A stretch of DNA of 64,000 bases. Source: Daldinia sp. FL1419 (lineage: Eukaryota > Ascomycota > Sordariomycetes > Xylariales > Hypoxylaceae). Of this stretch, positions 12,185 to 23,369 are shown piece by piece. Every line of letters starts with the position of its first letter. Within the stretch, counting starts at the first letter, position 1. The notes under the pieces were generated by a model that was not told the origin of the DNA, did not search any database, and saw only the letters and a program-made list of their open reading frames with translations. The position numbers and the translations under genes were made by a program. The stretch covers positions 124,001 to 188,000 of the forward strand of contig MU623353.1 in NCBI GenBank assembly GCA_025201765.1. The letters run 5' to 3'.

Positions 12185-13591
12185 TTAATCCCACGAGATA
12201 TAAAGCATGATTCCGGCGCCTAGGGCGATGGCGGCAAATTGTACAAGCATTTTCCGGAACTCCTCGGGTCTATTAGGACCGGTCTCCAGCAGCTCTGGAA
12301 TTACCGCAACCGTGCCCACATATAAGAATGTTCCGGCGGTAAAAGGTAGTAGTAGGTCGCCGTACGTTAGGCTAGTACCCCAGATGCCCTCGGTCATGCC
12401 GATTCCATTCCCGTCTGCGCCACTACCACCGAATTCTTGGACGGCGATACCAATTAGTGTCCCTAAGAGAGCTCCTAGGGCTGTGACGAATTGAGCGCCC
12501 ATCGCAGCACGCTTTGAGAATCCGGATTGCACAAGTAGAGCAAAGTCGCCAACTGGACGAGCGAGATTAGTATTCGCGAATGGGACGTACGGGAAGAGAA
12601 CCACTAACCTTCGTGAGGAATTTCGTGGAAAAAGACTGCTACTGTCGTCGTAGCGCCAATCGTAGGCGAGGCATAAAATGATGCTGACATCGCCAGACCA
12701 TCGGTAATATTGTGTGTGAAGTCGGCACTATATACGAGAATTAGTAGCCTGGATACCTATCGACTCTGATAGTATTAAACTCACATCAAGTTGAGATAAC
12801 CACCTAGTCTAACGCTGGGGTTGATCGCCTTTTCGCTTCCCTGGTTGGCAACTTTTGCATTCTCCTTATTACCCTTTTTTCGGTTTGTGAGCTCCGCACT
12901 TGGAGCATCTACAGAGGTTGAAACAGCCTTGGTCTGCGCCGGCGTATCATGCGAGTGACCTTCGTGATTGTGCTCGTGTGCTTCCCCGCCGGTAGCTATT
13001 CGTAGTCCCTTGTCCATAGCCACAAATGTCATAAAACCGACCATAATCGCAACACCTAGGAGAAGGTTACGATTCGGCTCAACAAGGACAAACCGGACAT
13101 GCTCAGGACTGTCCTCTCCGATAAAGATTTCGGGTAGCAAATGGAATAGGGTATCTCCGAGTAGTCCTCCCACAGCAAAGGCCACCATGACCGAGAGGGA
13201 CGAAGGATCGATATTTGGCGGACATAACGCCAGTAGAAAGTTGGGAGGACCTGAAATGTATAGGGTTGCAAGGAGAGCGTTAACAGCGGGGCTACCTGGG
13301 AATAAGACCGCAAAGATCTGGGAGGTTAAAGTCGAGGTTTCGGAAGCGTCTGCAAGTTTCTCGGCGTTGAGCTCCTGTACGACTGAACAAGTCTAAAACC
13401 CGGTGTTAGCACAAGATACGAATATAGATGAGGCACTGAATAGAGCGAACCTGGAGTTTTTCGTCCAGCTCCTCCAAGCTCAGCGAAGCACGCGACGCGT
13501 TCTGAGAGCTAAGGCTAGCAGCGACACCGGATGCAAAAGCGAACCCCAAAAGGAGTAGTATGCTCCGATAACCCAGCCGTGTTATTCCCAT
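12185..13591 (-). CDS. ZIP-family zinc transporter, KE4/YKE4 (SLC39A7) type
   Basis: Predicted ER/Golgi zinc transporter moving Zn2+ into the cytosol. Minus-strand exons 13591-13451, 13392-12785, 12727-12609 and 12552-12185 give 411 aa. There is an N-terminal signal/first hydrophobic segment (residues 7-26), then a lumenal stretch, then TM helices from about residue 75. GLLGDTLFHLLPE is the TM2-3 block. A cytosolic histidine-rich loop HEHNHEGHSHD lies at about 186-196. The two metal-site helices are THNITDGLAM (about 254-263) and HEIPHEVGD (about 284-292), both diagnostic of the LIV-1/KE4 subfamily. The latter is assembled across the last intron (GAA-G|TT), which supports the splice model. 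The first intron uses a weak GTTCGC donor but has a perfect TGCTAAC branch site. The C-terminus GIMLYISWD is typical. Confidence 0.94.
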
Positions 13592-14226
13592 GGTAAATTC
13601 GGGTTATGACAAGCTCAATCGGGTGTGCTGGGCCATAAAAAGGTATCAAAATTTGGTATCGGTGTTGGTGTTGGTAGATGGAAAGGAACTACAAAAGCTG
13701 GAGATTCCATATGCCAAGACAATAAAACCATTGAACAGCAAACGGATCTCCGTGCTTTTGCTGACTAAGAAAGATTAGCGAGCCGAGTTCGGCCTTTTCA
13801 TAATTTGTAAATGGGTTGGCATGTTAATCAATGCCCTTCCTTATTGCTTTGATTTTTCGACATGATTTGTTTGTATCGTGTAAGACATTGAATACCTAAT
13901 AATAACCACTATACTTTGAAAAGTAGAAATACCTAACCTAGGTACCTACCTAGCTACCTAAGTTAAGTCAATTTCGATACTACCCCTCCATAACAGGAAT
14001 GTGTCACACGGCAGCTACCGCCCCTATGCCGTCCCTTCTCCGTGTGGACCCCACTGAATAACCCCAAAAGTGGACCGGGACGGCCCCAAGCGCCGGCATT
14101 TATGCTTCACGATTGCTGGCTTGCGTTGGATACCACACGGGGACTTCACGACTAGGGTTTTTTGGCCTGTAAATCTTTGCATTATTGCTGGGTATACCCG
14201 TTCATGCCGAATTTGGTCACATCTAT
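13592..14226. other. Intergenic spacer with a TACCTAGGTA-type motif cluster
   Basis: Promoter side of the zinc transporter and 3' side of the transglutaminase-like gene. A dense run of ACCTA/TAGGT palindromes lies at 13931-13961. Confidence 0.5.
13931..13961. repeat. TACCTA/TAGGTA palindromic motif cluster
   Basis: Interleaved acctaacctagg, taggtacctacctag and agctacctaagtt copies, read directly. One of many intergenic copies across the window. Confidence 0.7.
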
Positions 14227-16372
14227 CTATACCAGTTCCCATTTCATAAAAACTCCCCAATTCATACTATAACAACCGCTGTTTTTCGTCCGGTAATACT
14301 CATCCTTCGTAACGCCCCTCGCGTCTTTTTGATTGAGTGTTGTAAGTGCATATAAGAAGACGGTCTGACCGGGAGCACCCAGATCTCTTGCTGGAATATC
14401 TACCCACCACCAGAATCCATCCGTATCTAACGGTACTAGGTCTTCTTTCCTGCCGTCCAATCCGTGGATTTTCATGAGGAGTAGATAACTCTTACCCTTG
14501 CCATGCCGCTCAGGATCCCAATGCTCACAGATCTTGGAAAACTGGAATCGCACTACCTCACCGCTGTATACGGGGATATGCTTCGCCATAGGGCTGAAAT
14601 TGAACTTCGAGATACCTTCTTCGCTTACATTGCCGAAAACTTCGGCTGGTTCCTCCTGTAGTGGCCCTATGTAATACTCTTCCCAGCTAGGGATACGACC
14701 GTCGCTTCGGAAGAAATGCCTGTCGTTTGAGGGGTAGTGCGAGAGTCCGAAGAGCTCATTGCTGAGAGTAAACATGTGTGGTGTAAAATGCTTGTTATAC
14801 TTCTCGTCTCCTACTGAACCCGCACCCCAGCATGCGTCAAGGAGCTTCCATTCCCCGTCATCTATACAGACAGCATTCCAAGCATCTACGAAAAATAACG
14901 GTTAGCAATTGTTACTTGTGAAAGTTCTTGCGTATCCCAGCCTTTCGGGAAATACTCCCGCCTTAAAAAGAAGAAGAAAAGAAGAAAAGAAGAAGAAAGA
15001 GGGGGGTTAAGGAGTAGGAAAGAAAACAAATCCTAAAAAAATACATACGGCCTGTAGCATCTTTAGGAGGAGGACGCTCGCCTTTTGCGAGAGGCTTATA
15101 ACCGTAACCCTTCCCATGGCCACCTACGACAATACATTGCAACCCTGCACGTTGGGCAATAGCTTGATATACTTCTGCATAGCCCTGACAAACAGCTTTA
15201 CCGTAAAATATAGTTTCGTCTGGGCTCCTACCCTTGATGCACTTCCCGAAGAATTCTTCTACATTATAAGCTATATTATGATGGCACCACGTAAAAATAG
15301 CCCTTGCCTTGTCTGTAGCTGATAGGAACGGACCGCATAAAACATTTGCTAGGTAGCCGACTGGGTCATGTCTGGGAAGCGAATGGTTGGGGTACTGCGC
15401 AGCTACGCTATCTGGACCTGAAAAATCACGGCATAGAAGACAATCCACAGTCTTACGCACGGCAACTGAGTCAATCTGAGCGAATGTTGGTCGTGAGCTG
15501 ATTGGAACTGGAGGCGGGACTTCGCTACTGGGTCTTGGACCAGGAGGATTCGGCTTTCGGAAGGACTCGAACGTGGTTGCCGGACGCACAAATTCCGTGG
15601 GCGGGGGTGGAAGACGACGCGGTGCCACCGGAGGACTGTCCTCAGCTTGTGAATGGGTAGGCCTAGAGGGTAGCCTAGGTGGTAAGCCGGGTCGCGAACC
15701 AGCCTGTGGTATCGCCGGGGCTGAACGGCTTGATAAAAGAGGCGCTTTGATAACTTCAGTTCCCTCTCTCTCTAAAGCTTTAGCTGCCTGTGCTTCTCTT
15801 TCTTTTCTTGATGGTGGGAGAGGTGGCAGCTTCGCTTGGTCTAGTGTTGGCGCGAGAACTCGCCTTGCAGGCTGCGTGTCGGTTGAAGTAGTGCTTGTAC
15901 GAGAGGAAACAGGGTTTAACGATAGGTTCGAAATACTAGAGATATGAGATATCTCAGAGGAATTGGAGCCTCTCCTATTATTCAATGGTTGCGCCGAGGG
16001 TCTACGAGCAGGAAGAGCCGGCAATGGCTGAGTAGAGCTTCTGCGATTCGGGAGCGGCGGTGGTGCGTCGCGTCCAGGGACGGTTGGAGGGGTTTCTGCT
16101 GCCACCTCTACTGTATTGATTCGTCGAGGCAGATTAGGTGGATTCTGCTTTTGCGGTCGTGGGGGTATGTTAGGGTTCTGTGGAACTTGCGGACGGGCGA
16201 TACTATCCCCATTTGGAGTCGGGGTTTGGGATATAGACTTTCTGGTACCAGGCGGTGGTGGAGGGGGAGGTCGTTTAGTGGAAAGTGGAGGAGTAGTGAA
16301 GCTTTTCTGCCCGTTCAGAGCTGCGATTCGATCCGCGAGAGAGTTGAATTTGGGCTCTTCGACGTCGGCCAT
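14227..16372 (-). CDS. Proline-rich protein with transglutaminase-like domain (Cyk3-like)
   Basis: Two exons (16372-15049 and 14885-14227, intron 163 nt), 660 aa. Residues 1 to about 320 are disordered and rich in PPPP and SRPxxP motifs (possible SH3 or profilin ligands), starting MADVEEPKFNSLADRIAALN. Residues about 360-480 form a transglutaminase core. The nucleophile Cys395 is in GKAVCQGYAEVY. His442 is in TGHAWNAV, created exactly by splicing C|AT. An acidic residue follows in DDGEWKLLDACWGAG. The C-terminal part (WWWVDIPARDLG, YSMNWGVFMKWELV) is the extension seen in the fungal Cyk3-type cytokinesis family. Unlike yeast Cyk3 no SH3 domain is visible, so a cytokinesis role is inference. 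The intron contains a long purine/pyrimidine (AAG)n-type tract. Whether the domain is catalytically active is unknown. Confidence 0.85.
14966..15006. repeat. Purine-rich (AAG)n-type tract inside an intron
   Basis: aagaagaaaagaagaaaag-type sequence followed by a G run lies within the intron of the transglutaminase-like gene. On the coding strand it is a long CTT/TTC pyrimidine tract. Confidence 0.8.
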
Positions 16373-18266
16373 GTCGGAAATGGTTGATATATGATATCCT
16401 TAAATAACTAGTTCATATGAAGCCCTTTCCTCCAGATAGAGTATATATTGAGCCCAATGTATCTGGCGTGTTAATACCAATTCACAAGATAGTGCTAGTC
16501 TTGGCTAGCGAAAAGATATTAAAAATGAGAGCTGATTGGAGTTGAAACTCTGCGAGGAAAAAAAAGAAGGAGTAGCTATAGATTCGCACAAAGATACTCG
16601 CGTAGGCTCAATTAAATGAATGGAAATAGAGGAGAAATCAATTACATAGCGAGAGTTGTGATGATACTTGGAAGAAGTTAACGATAATTAAGTTAGAAGG
16701 TTTAATGATAATCGAGGCGCAGCGGCAGAAAAAGACAGCAGTAAAACAGCGAACCTTGATTCCTAGGAAGCTAACACAAGGCCTAACACAGCCCTGTAAG
16801 CGGGGAGCGACGATCCTTTGGCCCCTCAGGCCCCTCATTGCTAAATATGCACACAAGCACACTAACATACCTCCGGAACCTAAAACAAACTCGACTCGAT
16901 AAAAGCAACCTAGTACTATTTTATACTAGCGCAGGTATTTCGCTCCGTCTCTTGCCAAACGATCGGGAATGTCAAAATGGAGATTTCTACTCTATCAGGT
17001 AGGTAGATAAATCGATTGACTGGGCCTTGCTATATTACAACGATGGGCACTTAAGCTTTTACACAAATATTGATATAATATAGATCAGATCACATCCATA
17101 AACCTTAATTTTACGGAGTCAACCCTATCTAATAAAGTTATCTAAGTGAAAACCTTGACTTCTTATTAGTTACCTGTCTAGGTAAGTAACCTGAAAAGAG
17201 ATTCCAAATTGGTCATTAGTTTAGCCATTATTATATACCTATGTAGTAATCGCATTGAATGGAAAGCTACTTACCTACCTGATAACCGGGTTCGATTCTT
17301 ATAAACTATCATATGATAAGATGGAAGTATTAAGGATATTTTATGTCTTAACTACCTTTCCGAGACATAGTTGTAGTTGTCCGAGTTCCTAATGCGTAAC
17401 TACATTTTCTTCGAGGGTCCCTGCTGGTTATATGATCACGGAACCAATGTTTCTACTAATTGTTACAGGTAATAGGCTGTCAGTCTCGACGCTCCGTTTA
17501 GAGGTAGGTAATCGAGTACATGCATGTAGCTCTTGTCGCTGCAGGGGGCTTATAAACCTTAGTTGGCCAGTGGGGCTGGTAACCCTCAGCCTTAGATCGA
17601 GTATCTTCAGACTATGTAATAAAGGTTTCAATTATGTGCATATTTATTCCAACGCTGTTTATGGGACCTGTACATTATAAGTTGTGCAGTGGCGACTTCC
17701 GGTGATGGGCTAGATGATAGGAAAATGATTGGTAGTAAAAAATAATTCCATCAAGAAATCCCTACTTGTGTGTAAGAAGATTCCGCAGCTGATTGGCGGT
17801 ATTCTGTTCTCAGCCCGTCATGCCTTCCTCTTTATGGCGTACAGAGGTGGTATGTGTACATGTATTCTCCACATCCTTGCATTAGACTAGGAAGATAAAT
17901 GTACGTATCCAAGTAACTTGTCTTTTGCCCCTCCAACTCCCTTCGCATACCCGCGCTTCAAAGACTCAAGTTGGAATATTACATACAGTTTCTACAACAA
18001 TCAAGGTTCTATATTACAACCGTTCATTCCATGAACTTGGGAAATGGCTAAAGTTCCCTGAAATTATTCGACCAAATGCATTAGATGCTAGTATAATAAC
18101 CTATTCGGTCTTCTAACATATTGTCGATAAGGGGTCACAAATAAGGCCCAACGTCGGCATCAAGGACATTGGCGAATCGAGGCGCTTTTCTACTTGTCAT
18201 TTAACACTAGATCCTATTATCCAGTCAAAAAATAGCGAGTCGACCCACGACCTTAAGGTAGCCATC
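16373..18266. other. Divergent intergenic region, no supported gene
   Basis: Lies between the starts of the transglutaminase-like and F-box genes, so it should hold both promoters. AT-rich, with several TACCTA/TAGGTA motif copies (16998-17010, 17178-17190, 17270-17282). No domain-bearing frame. Confidence 0.45.
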
Positions 18267-21200
18267 ATGGCACTCAACACCAACATTATTACTCCACGAA
18301 CAGCTCACGGGACATACCATATTTTGGATTTACCCGACGAGATTTTGAAAGAAATATGCAGCCAAGTATGTTTCTATCCGTAGTCATAGATCGCGATGAT
18401 ATTCCCGTCCCGCCGAATTTGTTGCTAACATGTCGTATTATTAGTGCTTTCAATCCGATTGGATTTGTCTTTCACTAGTATGTAGGCGCTTTCGTGCCCT
18501 CGCCGCCGCCCAACTATATCGCAACTTCCGCATCGTCTTCCCGGATGAAGACGACCCGTATTTCGATTCCCCCATTGACGGCCTTGCGGGTGGTCTAGAG
18601 ACATTCGTCGCAAGCGATTATAATTATGCGAAGCACTTAAGGGAAATCTCTCTTGACACCCTCAGTATTGGTGAGGGTGCCGAGACAGCTTATAGGTCAT
18701 ACCTCGCTTCCGTTAGCTGTGGGAAATTTATGAACACCCTCCTACTTCTTACCTTGCGAAAGGCTCAGTCGCTTGATACATTTCGATGGAACATTAGAGT
18801 TGAGCTTAGCCGGCCAGTCTATAAAGCGCTGCATAGTATCAAATCGTTGAGGCATCTTCATTTACGCTTACAAGCTGGTGCCTCCATTTACCAGACTCCG
18901 CCGCCCCTCCCAAACTCTATTGTGCAGCACCCCGAGTTTGACAATGTGGTCACACCAGTTCCCCAATGGGCTACTTCTAGCAGTACCCTTTTCGACCCCT
19001 TGACAGTCTACGGGGCCCCCCAGGTCCCAACCACTTCTTTGCTAAGCTTTAAACCCTCTTGGAAGAGTAAACACCAAAAGAAAGCATCTGTCGTTAAAGA
19101 ACCACCTACAATTGGGGGCTTTAGGAACCTTGAAAGTTTGAGCGTCCTTGATATCGATAACCTCGACGTTATACCGGAGATTCAAGTTTGCGTACGCAAT
19201 TCGTCGTCAACTCTAAGAAAGGTGAAGCTTTCTTTTTCCAACGCCCTTGCCATGCAAGCACGGAAACCTTGCGCGGATACAGAATTGGACGAGTCCGAGG
19301 ATGACGAGTTTCAAGTTATGCCTATATCCTTAACCGCCAACTACGATGACAATGGACCCGCAAAGGCATTTCAAGCGCAGGAGGAACGTAAACTTCAGGA
19401 GCTATTTCTTGGGCGCATATTTGAAGTGGAGCCATCGCATACGAAGAGTTCCCACATACCCACTGACGATAAGAAAGAGGATATGAAGAGAGAGGATTCT
19501 GAGGAACGATCAATTTCGGATAACGGACAACGTTTCATTGACGATGTCAATAAAGTCTTTGAGCGTATGGTGGCACATGTCAACGGTACCAGCGGGTTTA
19601 CATCCATTGAACAGCAAGATGCTTTAGATGCGATTGCGCAAGCGGCAAAGAAATATGTGGCCTCTGAGGAGTCTAAATCCAAATCTAGTACCTCATCTGA
19701 CGCCTCGCCCACTGATGATGGGCCCTATCCGTCGTCCAAAGACAATAAATCTAGGCTTGACGCAGATGAATCGGGCGAGTCCCAGCCGTTCCATTTGGGA
19801 CTCAAGCCACATTCAACGATACCAAAAGACTCCTACGATGCTAACCCAGAAGATATTGACATCGAAATACCCGAAGAACAGCTGACAACTGAATTCCAAC
19901 GGATGGTTGATATCTCTTCTACTGACACAGTGCCACCAAAGGGACCCTTTAGCCCCGCAGAGGTGAACACCACTGCCTCAACGGAGCCGGCGGAACCGAG
20001 CAACGTCGATCAAGTCAGTGGCGGTGCCGTGGACGACATAGAGGCCCGACGGAAGGAACATGTCAACGAAGTCTCTGAGGAGCCGTATATAGGTACCTGG
20101 GGTGACGATGATGATTCGGATAAGAATCAGCAGCGACCGGTGTGCATCGACCATGACGAAGAAGGCGTATCTCGTAATAACGTGGATCAAACTAGCTCAG
20201 TCGCGAACGGAAAGGAGGCGCTTCGTAGTGATGTGAATAAATATGCTCGGGACACGAGAGGCATTGGACTTCATTCTTTGAGTATTCATCTCATACCAAT
20301 CAAGGCTTCGGTACTAGGGAAGGCCATAGATCTTCATTCACTCAAGAGGATTACTCTGCTTAATGTGGGTGAGCAAAAGAAGTTTTGGGCAATGATGACG
20401 AAAGAGAATAGCTTGAGGCCACTTCCTTTGCGAAAGATCTTTACGGATGACGTCTGTCTGCAGTTCCTACACTTTATTTCCCAACTGGACTGTGTTAGAG
20501 AGGTATTCATGCTTCAGCGGCCAGCAAGGTACAAGCCAGAGAGCTTCGCACCGAATCCTGGCACGACAATCGAACAGATCCGGAATCTTGTCCTTAAGAA
20601 GCGTATGTATTGTTTATTTTCTTTTCTCTTCTACTTACGGTTCAACTCTTAGGTTTACCCCAGAACTTACTCACACTTCACTGCAGACATCCATTCTCTC
20701 AAGCGCCTTATGATCAAGAACCAAGCTGATAGTTCATGGGATGTGGACGAGAAAACAATCCAACACATCTGTAGGCGTGGGAAAGCGCTGGAAGAGCTAG
20801 CCGTGATAATGGGAATGCGTGCAATTGTAAGTAACACTCCTACGTCGATACACAACATGCCTCCCTGACTAATACTCAATAGCATACTTTGATACAACGC
20901 ATCGCTGGACTTAGTAATCTTCGTGCGTTGCAGCTTATCTCCTTTAGGACGGAAGACGCTTGTCTTTCCGTCATGCGTGAGGTCCGCCATTTCATAGTCG
21001 ACGCTCTTTCTTTCCACCCAGAGCTAAAACTTGAGTGGCTTGCACTGGGTGACAGTGGGCAGGCCGTAAGGATCGTTCGGAAATCAGGGGCCCCGAAGAA
21101 ACAAAAAGCTTTCTTGAATAAAGGTAAGGGGCATACCCCGAACCCCAATCAAGACTACATCAGCGACGGATTCTTTCCAATCGCACCCGTAGAATGGGGT

Positions 21201-21338
21201 GCCACAAGCGAGAGCGAAGAGGAGGACTACGATGACCCACTAACGAGGGTGAAGCTAGAGCTTGTTGAACCTTTCTCGTTTTATGATATATTTGGCGTTC
21301 GGATTTTCAAGAAAGAGATCGCGAATGGGCGATTATGA
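18267..21338 (+). CDS. F-box domain protein with long acidic insertion
   Basis: Exons 18267-18365, 18445-20602, 20687-20826 and 20883-21338, 950 aa, all junctions in frame. The F-box is split by the first intron: LDLPDEILKEICSQ (residues 20-33) joined to CFQSDWICLSLVCRRFRALA. This predicts binding to Skp1 in an SCF ubiquitin ligase. Leu-rich segments around 130-180, 260-300 and 640-950 (SLRHLHLRL, LESLSVLDIDNLDV, LRALQLISF) suggest a degenerate leucine-rich substrate-binding region. This is interrupted by about 300 residues of Asp/Glu/Ser-rich disordered sequence (about 320-625). The C-terminus contains another acidic patch (SESEEEDYDD). The substrate is unknown. The gene converges with the Zn2Cys6 regulator at 21801. 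Confidence 0.85.
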
Positions 21339-21800
21339 GTTAAGGTCCACCCAAGATGAGGCGGTATATGATCCTAGAAGGTTACGCGGGTCTTGTTAAT
21401 GTTTTATTTCCCCCTAGTTTGCGAGATACCCTTTGTGCGTGGATAGGATGGGGAGTTTATTGACTTAGGGAAAGGATACAATTCTACTTCCCTTGCGCTT
21501 ACGCAGTAGCACCTGCGATGATTTTGCCCAGATGGCGTTATTGGCTTCTGTCTTAGAGCAGACCCGGTTTCAATGTATTGATTGCTGGAGCTTTGTATGA
21601 GTAAATCATTGAATTGTGCCAGCAATAATACCACCCAAGAATATTCCTTTTATGCAGGGAGAATCCTATGTTAGGAAAACACTTTTTAGTATTAGATATG
21701 TCTTATTCATCAGTGCACCACAGCTGGCTATAGTAGGTAATACTTTTGTCATCGTCATGTATTCTTTTTTTTATTCTTTCTGTATTATTGGTATCATAAT
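21339..21800. other. Convergent intergenic spacer
   Basis: 3' ends of the F-box and Zn2Cys6 genes. No coding continuation of either is seen. Confidence 0.5.
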
Positions 21801-23369
21801 TCAATGTCTCATCTCTCCGCCGGCTGCTTCACTTTCCCACTGCGATATCATCTCCCCATACCATTCCGACGGATTCTCCCACGCGGTAGTAGACGGATAT
21901 GACGGACTTGCCGGCTGACCACCAGCGAAGTCGTGTGGAGCGGTGCTAGGTTCGAGGGTAAGGAAGAAATCGAGAAGCTGTCGCCAGTCGGAACGTGATA
22001 TTCGTGGCGGGAGTTCGTTGGATGTACCTCCGCCTCCGCCTCCGCCTCCACCTCCACCTCCATATTCGTGATTACTCTTACTGCTACTCCCGTAGTGATA
22101 TCCACTTGAACTCGTAGACGTGTGCACGAGTTCCGAGTCTGGAGGTAAAGCCTTGATGATCTGTAGGCCGTTGGCAACGTGGGCCAGAGCCGCGGCCTCG
22201 TTGCCGCGGGACGTCTCGATGCAGACGAAGATCAAACAGCATATCAGCGTTGTTTCGACGCTTTCGGGTGGTGAGCCCGGTTGTACGTGTCGTTGCAGGT
22301 GATAAATCGACAGGTTGTACTGCTGGATCATGAATAATTCTAGTTGGTCCGCGCACTGGTAGGTCTCCTCGGGCGGTGGTGTCGAAATGTAGGATTGGTC
22401 GGCCGGACTACCGCCTCGCGAAGATGCTCCCGGAACTCGCTGTTTCATCTTCATCTGGTAGTTTTGCTCTTGTTGGGTGCTCGCGTGTTGCAACTGCATG
22501 CTCTCGTACGCGGCTCCCAGCGCGATTAACGCATGCCGGATCGCTGGGTCCGAATGCCCTACTTGCGGCACCAGACGGCGCCAGAACGGCGCTCCGAGGC
22601 TCGACGCGTGCAGGGCTAGTCCGGCTTCCGCCGCTTGCCGGAACCGGTGGAAGTACATCCGCTCTTCTTCCGTGCCTTGGATGTCGGCAGCTAGCGGGCG
22701 TAAGATTTGCAATGTTGAGTTTCCTCGGCACGCTGCGGCGAAGCTGTTTCGCGCCAAGTCGTGCCGCCTTGCTAGATAGCCGTCCGTTGCCGTGGTCGGC
22801 GTTGAAAATGGGGTTGCTAGCTGGTCTGGAGAAGACGAGGCCGGTTTCTTCGGCCGTGGTGGCGGCGCACCGTCATATCCATCACATTTACGTCCCGTGC
22901 TTGTGCATCGCGTGCACGCGGGTTTGGTCTCGTCGCATTTTACGCGCCGTATCCTGCGTCGGAGTAGAATGGTTAGCTTGACGCTGTGATAGTCGTTGTG
23001 TTTTAGAATAATTTGATGGGTGACAAATCTCTTTGCTGGACACAATATGTATAGGTAGGTAGTCATGGGATAGGAGTAGGCCGTAAAGGGAGTCACGTTA
23101 ATGTTCGTTCGATATATACCTAGATATATAATATATAAACTTACTTGCTACATGAAATGAATCAGCTGCTGGAAATAGGAGTTTGATCGAGGGTATTAGT
23201 AGACTAACCAAGTGATACATCCCGTTCGAACCTTCGGCTTGCTTGCTCTCTTGCGTTTGGTTGACGTCGTAGCTGTTGATGTACTATTTAGTGACAGCGT
23301 CGGGTCGATCATGTCGTCGCCCGATGGTGTTGGACTTGTTTCCCATTGGGGTTTCTTCGTAGGTGTCAT
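21801..23369 (-). CDS. Zn2Cys6 fungal transcription factor with an apparent 3-nt microexon
   Basis: Nuclear DNA-binding regulator. Model: exon 1 23369-23209, microexon 23147-23145, exon 3 22953-21801; 438 aa. Only with the 3-nt exon does the zinc cluster become complete: GCITCKIRRVKCDETKPAC then TRC and GRKC, with Cys at 51, 54, 61, 68, 71 and 78. This is the canonical C-x2-C-x6-C-x6-C-x2-C-x6-C spacing. A basic stretch KRKRASKPKVR precedes it. The middle part (FRQAAEAGLALHASSLGAPF, LIALGAAYESMQ, ETTLICCLIFVCIETSRGN) resembles the fungal-specific regulatory domain of this class. A tract of 12 Gly at about 370-381 is encoded by a GGN microsatellite. The protein ends soon after LLDFFLTLEPSTAP, earlier than I would expect for the class, so the C-terminus may be shortened. 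Targets are unknown; the nearest likely ones are the MFS gene and other accessory genes to the right. Confidence 0.82.
22026..22062. repeat. Trinucleotide tract encoding polyglycine
   Basis: cctccgcctccgcctccgcc-type repeat on the plus strand encodes a 12-Gly run in the Zn2Cys6 protein. Prone to length change by slippage. Confidence 0.85.
23145..23147 (-). other. Candidate 3-nt microexon (CAA)
   Basis: Flanked by TAG on its 5' side (intron 23208-23148, 61 nt, GTTAGT donor, CTGAT-type branch) and by GTAAGT on its 3' side (intron 23144-22954, 191 nt, GCTAACC branch, GCAG acceptor). It turns TG|G into TGC AAG, restoring the second Cys and the Lys of the zinc cluster. Confidence 0.7.

Noticed and set aside
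15573..16394. Overlapping Arg/Gly/Trp-rich plus-strand frames
   Set aside because: They are antisense translations of the proline-rich N-terminus of the transglutaminase-like protein.
17283..17305. gggttcgattctt resembling a tRNA T-arm B box
   Set aside because: The flanks cannot form a T stem or acceptor stem, and no A box lies at the right distance.
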